64,000 bases of DNA, taken from the NCBI RefSeq assembly GCF_013404075.1, contig NZ_JACBJQ010000012.1:1-64000 (forward strand). Reading direction: 5' to 3'. The translations under genes were made by a program, and so were the position numbers. The notes beneath the pieces are model-generated. The model ran no database searches. It saw only the letters and a program-made list of their open reading frames with translations, and was not told the origin of the DNA. This document shows positions 1 through 7,395 of this stretch, piece after piece. The stretch's first letter is position 1; every line of letters begins with the position of its first letter. The DNA comes from Mycolicibacterium vinylchloridicum (GTDB lineage: Bacteria > Actinomycetota > Actinomycetes > Mycobacteriales > Mycobacteriaceae).

Positions 1-1
1 C

Positions 2-94
2 GGCGCCGTCTTCCACAAAGGCAAGCTACTCGAACGCCCCGCCGACATCACACCGCCCGAGCCGGCCGAATCAACCGAAACGGAGGTCGCCTGA
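2..94 (+). CDS. C-terminal end of an unidentified protein (cut by window edge)
   Basis: An open frame enters from the left edge and stops at TGA 92-94, giving the last 30 residues of a protein. The tail is rich in Pro and Glu (ITPPEPAESTETEVA), as in a disordered C-terminus. The family cannot be named from this fragment. It is the only possible gene to the left of the 500-base gap before the first sensor kinase. Confidence 0.45.
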   Translation, partial: GAVFHKGKLLERPADITPPEPAESTETEVA

Positions 95-596
95 AACACC
101 CCGATCCACAGGTATTGACAATTCCTCCAAACGTATTCTCGCGTCGGTCTAAATTTAACCGCAATCGGAGCGTCAAATGTCACGGGACCGTTGCATTCCA
201 TCGGCCTATCTCCGCTATTCTTGTCGGCCGAACGTATGACGAAGAAGCACTGGTTCATCCATTCCGCGTGCCGGCAATCGGTAACACTGAGCGCGAAGTG
301 GATCACAAACGTGATTTGATCAGCGAGAGTGTAAGTGAGGTGCCGGCGAGAGTCGCGCGACCCGTCGAAATGGCAAGCGCTGCTGATGGTTGCGAGAACT
401 CTGACACGGTCGAGCATTCACGCACCGCATCCCGATGCGGCCGGCTCCAAACGGCCATGCTGAGCGTCTTGGATAGGGGTCAGTGCAACTCCGCACAGCA
501 AGTGTCTGCAGTCCAACATTCATGCAGACGGACAAGCCGACTACCCGAATCGATTTCTTCGCTACCCATTGCGGATCGTGCCCTGGTGGTGAGTAG
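95..596. other. Gene-free stretch upstream of the first sensor kinase
   Basis: This 502-base stretch has no convincing gene. It is less GC-rich than its surroundings and includes AT-rich patches such as the palindrome TAAATTTA near 149-156. A TTGACA hexamer lies at 115-120 but has no -10 box at proper spacing. An open frame at 115-600 starts at TTG and has no recognisable domain, so I treat it as chance. The stretch probably carries the promoter of the kinase gene. Confidence 0.5.
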
Positions 597-2858
597 TTGA
601 TCGCGACCGTCGGCAGCCCCGCGACCGATCTGAGCGCATCGCGGCGGCACATGCTGCGACCTGCCGTCAGGGTGGGACTGCTGATGCGCAACTGGATCAA
701 CCTGATCGTCGCGCTGGTTATGTTGGCCGATTCCGGATCCCGGGCCCTGCCGGTCGGCGAGTGGTTCTTGGCCGCGCTGGGCTGCTGGTCGCTGTATCGC
801 GTCGCTACGCGGTCGCGGCACTGGCTGCCCTTGGTCATCGATTACGTGCTCGTGCTGGCTGTATGTGTGTCGATACCCGCGCTCGCCCCTGACCCGCTGT
901 TCTATGCCTCCAACAGCGCACCGCAGGCCATCGCTGGCACGGCTGTAGTCAGCTTTGCCGTGTCGGCTCCGGCCGCGGTGAGCCTGCCCATGACGGTCGG
1001 AATCGCCGCGGCTTACGCCTGGGGTAGCGCACAGATTCTTGGCTGGTCGCACATCGGTCCGGTGGCAGCGCTGTACTATTTTGCCTTGCAATGGATTACG
1101 GCTGCGCTGTTGCGATTCATGCTTCTGCGGATTGCGGCAGCCATCGACCGGACACGCGCTGCGCGTGCGGCTGCGGAATTCAATCGGCAAGTCAGTGATG
1201 CCGTGCGGCAGTACGAGCGGGAACAGCTCGCGCTGCTGCATGACACTGCAGCCTCGACACTCTTGATCGTCGGTCAGGGCGGGCATCTGGCGCCGCAACG
1301 GCTCGCCGCGCAAGCGCGCCGCGACCTGCAATTGCTCGAAGAGAGCTCGTGGGAAGCTCCGCCGACGAGCCAGGAATTGGTTGACGCCCTGCGTAATTGC
1401 GCCAGTCACATGAACACGCCTGCCCGCTTCGAGGGCCGCGACCGGTTGTGGCTGAACGGAGAGGCCGCGAGAGCCGTGATCGCTGCCGCACGCGAAGCCA
1501 TGAACAACGTCGATCGGCACGCGAACGCAACCGAGGTCACGATCAACGTCACTGATCAGTCAGTTGTACTGATCGACAACGGGATTGGATTCGATCCCGC
1601 CAGTCCACGAACTGGGCACGGCGTGACCGATTCGATAATCGGAAGGATGCAACGGGCCGGCGGGACCGCGGTGATAACCTCCGCACCCGGCCGCGGTACG
1701 AAGACTGAACTCCTTTGGCCCAAGCCGTCTTCTGAAACCGCGACTGACCTGCCGAGCGACCCCGACAGGTTGATCGAACGGCTTCGCGTCCGCTACGGAC
1801 TGGCACTGGTTGTCTACGCCTTGGCCAACCTGGCGTTCACCGTTCCGCACTCGGTCATCACCGCCGGTCATGGTGTCCTGAATGCGGCGTTGGCGTTGGC
1901 GGCCGCCGTGTGCACGCTTGCGGCGGTCCCTGGAATCCGTTCCAGCCGCCCGCGTCTCGTCTGGCCCGCTGGCGTAGTGTTGATGGTCATCGTGATCATC
2001 CAGCGATTGCTCTTGGAGCCGACGATGGTTGGCGGCAATGCCGACTGGGCGCAAGGCGCGATCGGGTGGTGTGCGCTGCCGTTGCTTCTCGGGTTCTCGA
2101 CCCGGACGGGTGTGGGGATCCTCATCGCGTACTGGTCCGTCGGTGCCGCAGTCGAACTAATCTGCAACCCCACGAGCGCCGCGTTGGTCAATATCGGCCT
2201 GGGAAGCGCCAGTATTCTTGGCGTGCAACTCTTCGCGCTCGCCTTCAACGGATTGATGCGCGAGTCAGCCCTCGCGGCACAGGCCGAGGTTCACGCTCAC
2301 AAACGCATAGCTTTGCGGGACCTGGTCGAACGTGCGTTGCGCGCCGAGTATCAACGTCGGTACGCCCAGCTGGTTGACAATGTAGTCCCCTTGCTGCGGG
2401 CGCTCAGCGATGGCGCCGTCGTCGACGATCACCTCCGGGCCCGCGCTCGTGCCCAGTCCCGAAGGATGCGTGCGTTGTTTGACCAGGCAGCCACGTTCGA
2501 ACATCCCTTCATGCAGGCGGTCCGCCCGTTGGTGGACGCCGCCGAAGCGCGTCAGGTCGGAGTGACCGTCGACCTGGCGGGTGACTTGTCAGATCTCCCG
2601 CCCGCGGAGATCGATGCACTGCTGCGGCCGGTGGCCGAAGTGATGGCACATACCACAGAAGCCGCCCGGATCGTCGTTAGCTGCTCAGCTCAGGACATTT
2701 CGGTGAGCATTGTGTGCCATGGACTTTCGCTGCCCATTGAGCTTTCCGAAGATCCTAGTGTCGATATCGACATCATCGAGGCCGACAACACCATCTGGTT
2801 GCTCGTCTCTCACATCGCCTCACACCAAGGAGCTCATAGCCATGTCCTCGCCGGCTGA
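597..2858 (+). CDS. Membrane sensor histidine kinase with a second, degenerate kinase module
   Basis: This is a 753-residue membrane sensor kinase of the NarL/HisKA_3 class, the presumed phosphodonor of the overlapping response regulator. Residues ~30-180 hold five to six membrane helices. The DHp motif (REQLALLHDTAAS) puts the phospho-acceptor at H215. The ATPase shows an N-box (NNVDRHAN, 303-310), G1 (DNGIGFD, 327-333) and G2 (GHGV, ~340). A second membrane block (~400-550) is followed by a degenerate DHp/ATPase-like half (~560-753) in which the His position reads LVDN and no DxGxG motif remains. The TTG start at 597 follows an in-frame stop. It is favoured because the N-terminus aligns with the paralogue at 4463; ATG 651 is the alternative. 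Confidence 0.85.
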   Translation: MIATVGSPATDLSASRRHMLRPAVRVGLLMRNWINLIVALVMLADSGSRALPVGEWFLAALGCWSLYRVATRSRHWLPLVIDYVLVLAVCVSIPALAPDPLFYASNSAPQAIAGTAVVSFAVSAPAAVSLPMTVGIAAAYAWGSAQILGWSHIGPVAALYYFALQWITAALLRFMLLRIAAAIDRTRAARAAAEFNRQVSDAVRQYEREQLALLHDTAASTLLIVGQGGHLAPQRLAAQARRDLQLLEESSWEAPPTSQELVDALRNCASHMNTPARFEGRDRLWLNGEAARAVIAAAREAMNNVDRHANATEVTINVTDQSVVLIDNGIGFDPASPRTGHGVTDSIIGRMQRAGGTAVITSAPGRGTKTELLWPKPSSETATDLPSDPDRLIERLRVRYGLALVVYALANLAFTVPHSVITAGHGVLNAALALAAAVCTLAAVPGIRSSRPRLVWPAGVVLMVIVIIQRLLLEPTMVGGNADWAQGAIGWCALPLLLGFSTRTGVGILIAYWSVGAAVELICNPTSAALVNIGLGSASILGVQLFALAFNGLMRESALAAQAEVHAHKRIALRDLVERALRAEYQRRYAQLVDNVVPLLRALSDGAVVDDHLRARARAQSRRMRALFDQAATFEHPFMQAVRPLVDAAEARQVGVTVDLAGDLSDLPPAEIDALLRPVAEVMAHTTEAARIVVSCSAQDISVSIVCHGLSLPIELSEDPSVDIDIIEADNTIWLLVSHIASHQGAHSHVLAG

Positions 2859-3519
2859 GAGTGCGTCCGCCATCCGCGTTGCAGTCATTGATGACCACGA
2901 CGCCATCCACGCGGGTATCCAGACGTGGTGCCAGCAAGCGCATCCGCCGGTGCATGTGGTGGCCACCTACGCCACCGTCGAGGAATTCGTCGCTGAGCGC
3001 GGCGGCAATGTCGGTGATCTAGATGTCGTGCTGCTTGACCTCGAACTACAAAGCCGCCGACCGGATTTCAGTGCTGTCGAGCATATCGCGGCCATCGGAT
3101 TTCGCGTGATCGTGTTCTCGCACATCGAAAGTGACGAAGCGATCCTCCGGACGCTGGACATCGGGGCGACGGCCTACGTCGCCAAAGCCGAGGGGAAAGA
3201 CCATCTTCTGGAGGCCATTCGCGCCGCTGCCAGGGACATCCCGTACGTCGGTCCCCGAATGGCCAGCGCCATCAACAACGACCGCCGCCTTGGCCGGCCC
3301 GATTTGACCGAACGTGAACAGCAAGTGCTGTTGGCATGGTTCCAAACGGAGAGCAAAGAGCTCGTCGGCCATCAGCTGTTCATCTCACCGGGATCGGTGA
3401 AGACCTATCTCCAAAGAGTCCGCGCCAAGTATGCCGCCGTGGGGAGGCCCGCTCCCACCAAGGCGGCTTTGGTCGCCCGGGCTGTCCAAGACGGCATCAT
3501 CAGCATCGAGGAACTCTGA
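2842..3519 (+). CDS. NarL/LuxR-family response regulator (pair of the kinase at 597)
   Basis: This is a 225-residue response regulator. The receiver domain (~12-135) has the acid pair D17-D18, a phospho-acceptor Asp at ~66 (VVLLDLELQ), S93 and K115. A LuxR-type helix-turn-helix covers ~152-215 (LTEREQQVLLAWFQTES, ISPGSVKTYLQRVRAKY). The ATG at 2842 has the ribosome-binding site AAGGAG at 2827-2832 and lies 17 bases inside the kinase gene, which implies coupled translation. It is a close paralogue of the regulator at 6715: FQTESK, RAKYAAVGRPAPTK and the C-terminus are nearly the same. The two may therefore recognise similar DNA. Confidence 0.9.
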   Translation: MSSPAESASAIRVAVIDDHDAIHAGIQTWCQQAHPPVHVVATYATVEEFVAERGGNVGDLDVVLLDLELQSRRPDFSAVEHIAAIGFRVIVFSHIESDEAILRTLDIGATAYVAKAEGKDHLLEAIRAAARDIPYVGPRMASAINNDRRLGRPDLTEREQQVLLAWFQTESKELVGHQLFISPGSVKTYLQRVRAKYAAVGRPAPTKAALVARAVQDGIISIEEL

Positions 3520-3562
3520 TCGGCTGCGTCCGCTCAATTGCGATGATTCGGCAGCAAACCGA

Positions 3563-3814
3563 TCAGGGAATGTGTGGCGGGTGTCCGGAGTCGCCGAAGT
3601 TGACTACGTAGCAACGCGATCCCCCGATCCCCATCCCATAGCCGCTGTCGCATCGGGTGAAGTTCCCCAGCCGGTCGACCGGCCCGTCGCAGCGACTGCC
3701 GCCACCAAAGATGCTGACCGACACGCTGTTGCAGCCGGCAGCGGCCGGCGCGGCGGTACCAATCGCCCCGGCGATGAGTGCGCAGGCAGCCATCGCCAGT
3801 GTGACTTTCCCCAT
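3563..3814 (-). CDS. Small secreted CDGP-type protein
   Basis: This is an 83-residue protein with a signal peptide (MGKVTLAMAACALIAGAIGT..APAAAG) and a short mature part containing four Cys and the motif RCDGPVDRLGNF, followed by RCD. This matches the mycobacterial CDGP-domain family of small exported proteins of unknown function. The ATG is preceded by the ribosome-binding site AGAAGGGAA. It lies alone, antisense to its neighbours, between the two sensor kinase operons. The four Cys suggest two disulfides outside the cell. Confidence 0.75.
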   Translation of the reverse strand: MGKVTLAMAACALIAGAIGTAAPAAAGCNSVSVSIFGGGSRCDGPVDRLGNFTRCDSGYGMGIGGSRCYVVNFGDSGHPPHIP

Positions 3815-4139
3815 TTGATTTCCCTTCTGTTCCCTTTTGCGAATGGACTAATTAGCCATGAGTGCGGATTCACGAGCCTGCGGAATGCCCGTGAGATCAA
3901 CGCAATTTTGCGAATCAAGATCGGGGTATTCCGTCCGATCGACGATTGCTGAAGGTGTTTCAACAGGCGAATACACCTGTGCCCGCCACACGCGGTTACG
4001 GCAGGAAGGGCGGCCGAAGCCGCGTCAGAGATTGCAACCCAATGTCACCTCAGACCTTAATTTCACTGCGAAAGGGTAGTTTGATAACGGCTAAATTACG
4101 CACGGCATTCGGAGCGGTAAAGGTGGCCGAAGCTCAATA

Positions 4140-4291
4140 AGACGTTCGGATTACAGCTATGGGCGGTGTTTCAGACGTTCGACTGACAGGAGACGCGTCA
4201 CTGCTGTCATCAATTGCCACTCCTACACCGCCGAATTCCTACGGCCCCCAAGCTATTGCGTGAGCTGATCGCGACCAAGGCAAGACGTTCG
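4140..4291 (+). repeat. Three direct copies of AGACGTTCG
   Basis: Identical 9-mers lie at 4140-4148, 4173-4181 and 4283-4291. The first two are 33 bp apart, close to three helical turns. The second is embedded in GTTCGACTGACAG, and a related GAACGACTGACAC follows near 4325. They sit 95-245 bp upstream of the promoter of the second kinase operon. A regulator binding site is an inference; the paralogous NarL-type regulators are the obvious candidates. Confidence 0.4.
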
Positions 4292-4385
4292 CTCCCCAAG
4301 TTCACGTGCGCACCGCTGTCATACGAACGACTGACACTGCGTGTACTCCGATCGGCCAAGGCTTGGACGCATAGGTGAACTTACG

Positions 4386-4414
4386 TTGTCGATGATTAAA
4401 TTTGCGTCTATATT
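4386..4414 (+). promoter_or_regulatory. Sigma-A-like promoter for the second two-component operon
   Basis: TTGTCG (4386-4391) and TATATT (4409-4414) are separated by exactly 17 bases, close to the TTGACA/TATAAT consensus. Transcription would start near 4421, leaving a leader of about 40 bases that ends in the strong purine-rich ribosome-binding site GAGGGGGAAGGG at 4451-4462. Confidence 0.55.
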
Positions 4415-4462
4415 CCGCTCAGGCCAGCACAGTGGGTTGGTTCGCTTCTAGAGGGGGAAGGG

Positions 4463-6718
4463 ATGAGGCGCGGCTGTAACTATCGGCCGATCCACGACAT
4501 GACCTCATCGGTTACCACTGGTTCGACGTCGCGGCGGATCCTGCGCCGCGGCAAAGGGTTGTGCGCGGTGGTGCGCAACAGCACCAACTTGATCGCCGCG
4601 GTTGCGATGCTCGCGGATCCTGGCACGTGGGGATATGGGCATCGGTATCTCGCGGCGGCACTTGCCTGTTGGGCGCTCATGCGGCTGGTGACGCGATCGC
4701 CGAGCCGCGTGCTCGCTGTCGCGGACTGGGGCTGGGCCGCCGTGGTTGCCGCCGCCATCCCGATGGTGAACGGCTGCGCCGGCGCGGGCGTGGCGACTGG
4801 CGCGGCGCAGGCGATCGTCACTTTGACAGTCGCTACGATCGTCATCGAGTTGCCCGCGCGGCTTTCGGTGCCGCTATGGCTGAGCCTGACCGCCATCTAT
4901 GCGATCGCCGAAGCGAGCGCGACAAACTGGCTGGGGCCGTTCGTCTCCGACGACTTGTATGGCGTCACGGTGGTGACGCTCACGGCCTTCCTCATCCGCC
5001 GTGCAAGGCTCCAATTGACCACTGCCATGGATATTGCACGCCAGCAACGTATCTCGGCACAGCTCTTTACAACGGTGGCCGCCGAACGTCTCGCCGCCGA
5101 GCGTGAACAACTCGCCACTCTTCACGACACCGCAGCGGCCACCTTGTTGCTGGCAACCGAGGTCGACGAACCGGCACGGGAGCAACTGGCAGCGCAGGCC
5201 GCGCGTGACCTGACGATCCTGCAGCACCCGCTGTACCGACCGTTGCGCCGCGTCGACGTGGTCGCAGCACTGCATTCCGCAGCATGCCACGTCACGATCC
5301 CTGTTCGCTTCATCGGCAGGCGCCACCTCTGGCTGCGCGGGGGCCTCGCTTCCGCGGTGCAGTCAGCGGTGCGCGAGGCCTTCAACAACGTTGAGCGTCA
5401 CGCGGACGCGTGCGAAATCGTGGTGGAGGTCGAAGGCACGCGAATTGTCGTTCATGACGACGGAATCGGCATGGCAGCCGATCAAGGGCGGTACGGATAC
5501 GGCCTGAGCGAGTCGATCATCGGGCGAATGCGGCGAGCTGGTGGAACGGCCGCCATAAGTTCAGGGCCTGGACGCGGAACTGCTGTGGAATTGACCTGGA
5601 TCGATGACGCGGAAGAGCCGGAGCCCGACGAGCCCGCTGACGGCTCCGGCGGTCTCATCGATCGAATCCGCGTCGTGTTCGGCTTGGCTGCAACGGGCTA
5701 CGCAGTGGTCAACGTCATCGCGGCTGCGCCGTGGTCAATAGCTCATGGGGCACACCCACGGGTTGAATGGCTTCTGGCCTCGATCGCGATCATCTGTGCG
5801 CTGGCAGCCATTCCCGGAATCGTCTGGCATCGGTGGGGATTCTCCCAAGTCGCCGTTGTTGTGCTGGCATTCGTCGCCTTGGCCCAGCCAGCGCTACTGA
5901 GCGGAAGCCAGCTGCACACTGAGATCCACTGGGCTGCTTCGGCTGTCGGATTCTGCCTGATCCCTCAACTCATGCGCTGCTCGCCGTCTCGTGCGATCAC
6001 CATCGTCGCGCTCTTCTGGCTGATCCCGGCCGCGGTTGACCTGCTGCGTGTTCCGTCTACATCGATGGTTGTCGCGATTGCCTGTGGGTTGGCCAATTTC
6101 CTGGTGCCGCAGATCGCGCTCACTTTCTGTACGTCCATCATCGAGCAGGATGTACGCGACGTCCACGCCGAGAATCGAATCCGGGATCAGCTGATGATCG
6201 ACGGGGAAGTAGCTCGGGCTGTCCGCGATGATTACGAGACGCGCCACGCCGGCACGGTCGAGCGCCTCCTGCCCGTCCTCACCGAGCTGAGCAGTGGGCG
6301 ACCGCTGACTCCGGAGCTGCGCAGTCAGGCCCGCACCGAGAACCAACGTCTCCGACACCTCTTCGATGCCGCGCGAGGCGGAACACCGCCCCGGCTGGAA
6401 TCGATTCGCGCGGTGGTCAACGCTGCAACCGGGCGAGGCCTCGACGTCACCGCACACATCGACGCCCAGACAGCCAACGTCAGCGCACGCGATGCAAACG
6501 CTCTGCTCGCGACGATCGGCGAGGCGTTGGCCCATGCGCGCAGCTATGCGCGGGTGGTCGTGACGACCGCGGAATCGAAGCTCACCGGCAGCGTGGTGTG
6601 TGATGTCGCCGATGAAGATTTCGACCTGGTCTGCGTGGGCGCTGGAGTCGACGTCATAGCATCTGCCGACACCCGTTGGATCACGTGCGAAGTCCCCTGC
6701 AGCGAGCAGCCCGCATGA
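4463..6718 (+). CDS. Second membrane sensor histidine kinase with a degenerate second module
   Basis: This is a 751-residue paralogue of the kinase at 597 along its full length. N-terminal membrane helices (~35-180) are followed by a HisKA_3 motif with H221 (EREQLATLHDTAAATLL), an N-box (FNNVERHAD, ~307-315) and G1 (DDGIGMA, 332-338). The second membrane block (~405-560) and degenerate DHp/ATPase half (~575-751) are kept too, with the His position reading TVER and no glycine boxes. The ATG directly follows GAGGGGGAAGGG. Its stop overlaps the next start (ATGA). Retention of the inactive half in both copies suggests that it has a role. Confidence 0.87.
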   Translation: MRRGCNYRPIHDMTSSVTTGSTSRRILRRGKGLCAVVRNSTNLIAAVAMLADPGTWGYGHRYLAAALACWALMRLVTRSPSRVLAVADWGWAAVVAAAIPMVNGCAGAGVATGAAQAIVTLTVATIVIELPARLSVPLWLSLTAIYAIAEASATNWLGPFVSDDLYGVTVVTLTAFLIRRARLQLTTAMDIARQQRISAQLFTTVAAERLAAEREQLATLHDTAAATLLLATEVDEPAREQLAAQAARDLTILQHPLYRPLRRVDVVAALHSAACHVTIPVRFIGRRHLWLRGGLASAVQSAVREAFNNVERHADACEIVVEVEGTRIVVHDDGIGMAADQGRYGYGLSESIIGRMRRAGGTAAISSGPGRGTAVELTWIDDAEEPEPDEPADGSGGLIDRIRVVFGLAATGYAVVNVIAAAPWSIAHGAHPRVEWLLASIAIICALAAIPGIVWHRWGFSQVAVVVLAFVALAQPALLSGSQLHTEIHWAASAVGFCLIPQLMRCSPSRAITIVALFWLIPAAVDLLRVPSTSMVVAIACGLANFLVPQIALTFCTSIIEQDVRDVHAENRIRDQLMIDGEVARAVRDDYETRHAGTVERLLPVLTELSSGRPLTPELRSQARTENQRLRHLFDAARGGTPPRLESIRAVVNAATGRGLDVTAHIDAQTANVSARDANALLATIGEALAHARSYARVVVTTAESKLTGSVVCDVADEDFDLVCVGAGVDVIASADTRWITCEVPCSEQPA

Positions 6719-7386
6719 GCGCTCAGCAAGGGCGCTCACCCGTGGCGGTGGCCATCATCGACGACCATGAAGCGATCCACGAAGCGGTCAAAGTGTGGTG
6801 TGCGCGGGCGGATCCACCAATCAAGGTGGCTGGCGGGTACTTCTCGGCAGAGGAGTTCCTCGCTGAACAGCCGCCCGGGGCCGGCCACACCGTGGTGATA
6901 TTCGACCTGGAATTGCAAAGCAGACGTTCTGATTTCGAAGGGCTGCAGCGCATCATCGCGGCTGGCTATCGCGTGGTGGTTTACTCCCACCTGTCGGCCG
7001 ACGAGATCATTCTGCGATGCTTGGATCTGGGTGCGGTGACTTACCTCGTGAAGTCCGAGGGGAAGCGGCACCTCATCGATGCGGTCGAGGCCGCCCGGAC
7101 CGACGAGCCCTACGTGGGCCCACAGATGGCGGGCGCGATCGTCAACGACGTCAACTTCGGGCGGCCTAAACTCGCGGCACGAGAGCGTGAGGTCCTCATC
7201 GCCTGGTTCCAAACGGAGAGTAAGGATCTGGTCGCGCAGAAGCTGCACATTGCGCCGACCACCGTGCGCACACACTTGCAGCGCATCCGGGCGAAGTATG
7301 CCGCGGTCGGCCGCCCAGCTCCGACCAAGTCGGCCCTCGTCGCGCGAGCGATCCAGGACGCCATCATCGTGGTTGACGATCTCTAG
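6715..7386 (+). CDS. NarL/LuxR-family response regulator (pair of the kinase at 4463)
   Basis: This is a 223-residue response regulator. Its receiver domain has acidic residues D16-D17, phospho-acceptor D64 (VVIFDLELQ) and K113 (VKSEGK). The C-terminal LuxR helix-turn-helix (LAAREREVLIAWFQTESK, IAPTTVRTHLQRIRAKY) closely resembles that of the regulator at 2842. The start overlaps the kinase stop by 4 bases (ATGA). Only 9 bases separate its stop from the propeller gene, which places the envelope gene set in the same transcript or directly under this pair. Confidence 0.9.
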   Translation: MSAQQGRSPVAVAIIDDHEAIHEAVKVWCARADPPIKVAGGYFSAEEFLAEQPPGAGHTVVIFDLELQSRRSDFEGLQRIIAAGYRVVVYSHLSADEIILRCLDLGAVTYLVKSEGKRHLIDAVEAARTDEPYVGPQMAGAIVNDVNFGRPKLAAREREVLIAWFQTESKDLVAQKLHIAPTTVRTHLQRIRAKYAAVGRPAPTKSALVARAIQDAIIVVDDL

Positions 7387-7395
7387 GGGCAGCTC

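Larger units (their letters stand above)
3815..4462. other. 648-base intergenic regulatory region before the second two-component operon
   Basis: No gene is supported here. The region serves the leftward CDGP gene and the rightward kinase gene. It is AT-rich for this genome and holds a sigma-A-like promoter (4386-4414), three direct copies of AGACGTTCG (4140, 4173, 4283) and two copies of CGACTGACA (~4180 and ~4328). Its length and repeat content are typical of a complex control region. Confidence 0.6.

Noticed and set aside
115..139. TTGACA followed by TATTCT as a promoter for the first kinase
   Set aside because: The spacing is 13 bases, too short for a sigma-A promoter, and it lies over 450 bases from the start codon.
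115..600. Open frame of 161 codons on the + strand before the first kinase
   Set aside because: It starts at TTG without a ribosome-binding site, has no recognisable domain, shows no coding bias and ends at the kinase start; best read as chance.
480..1520. Long open frame on the - strand opposite the first kinase
   Set aside because: Antisense to a strongly supported gene; composition (Arg/Gln/His-rich) is typical of a shadow frame in high-GC DNA.
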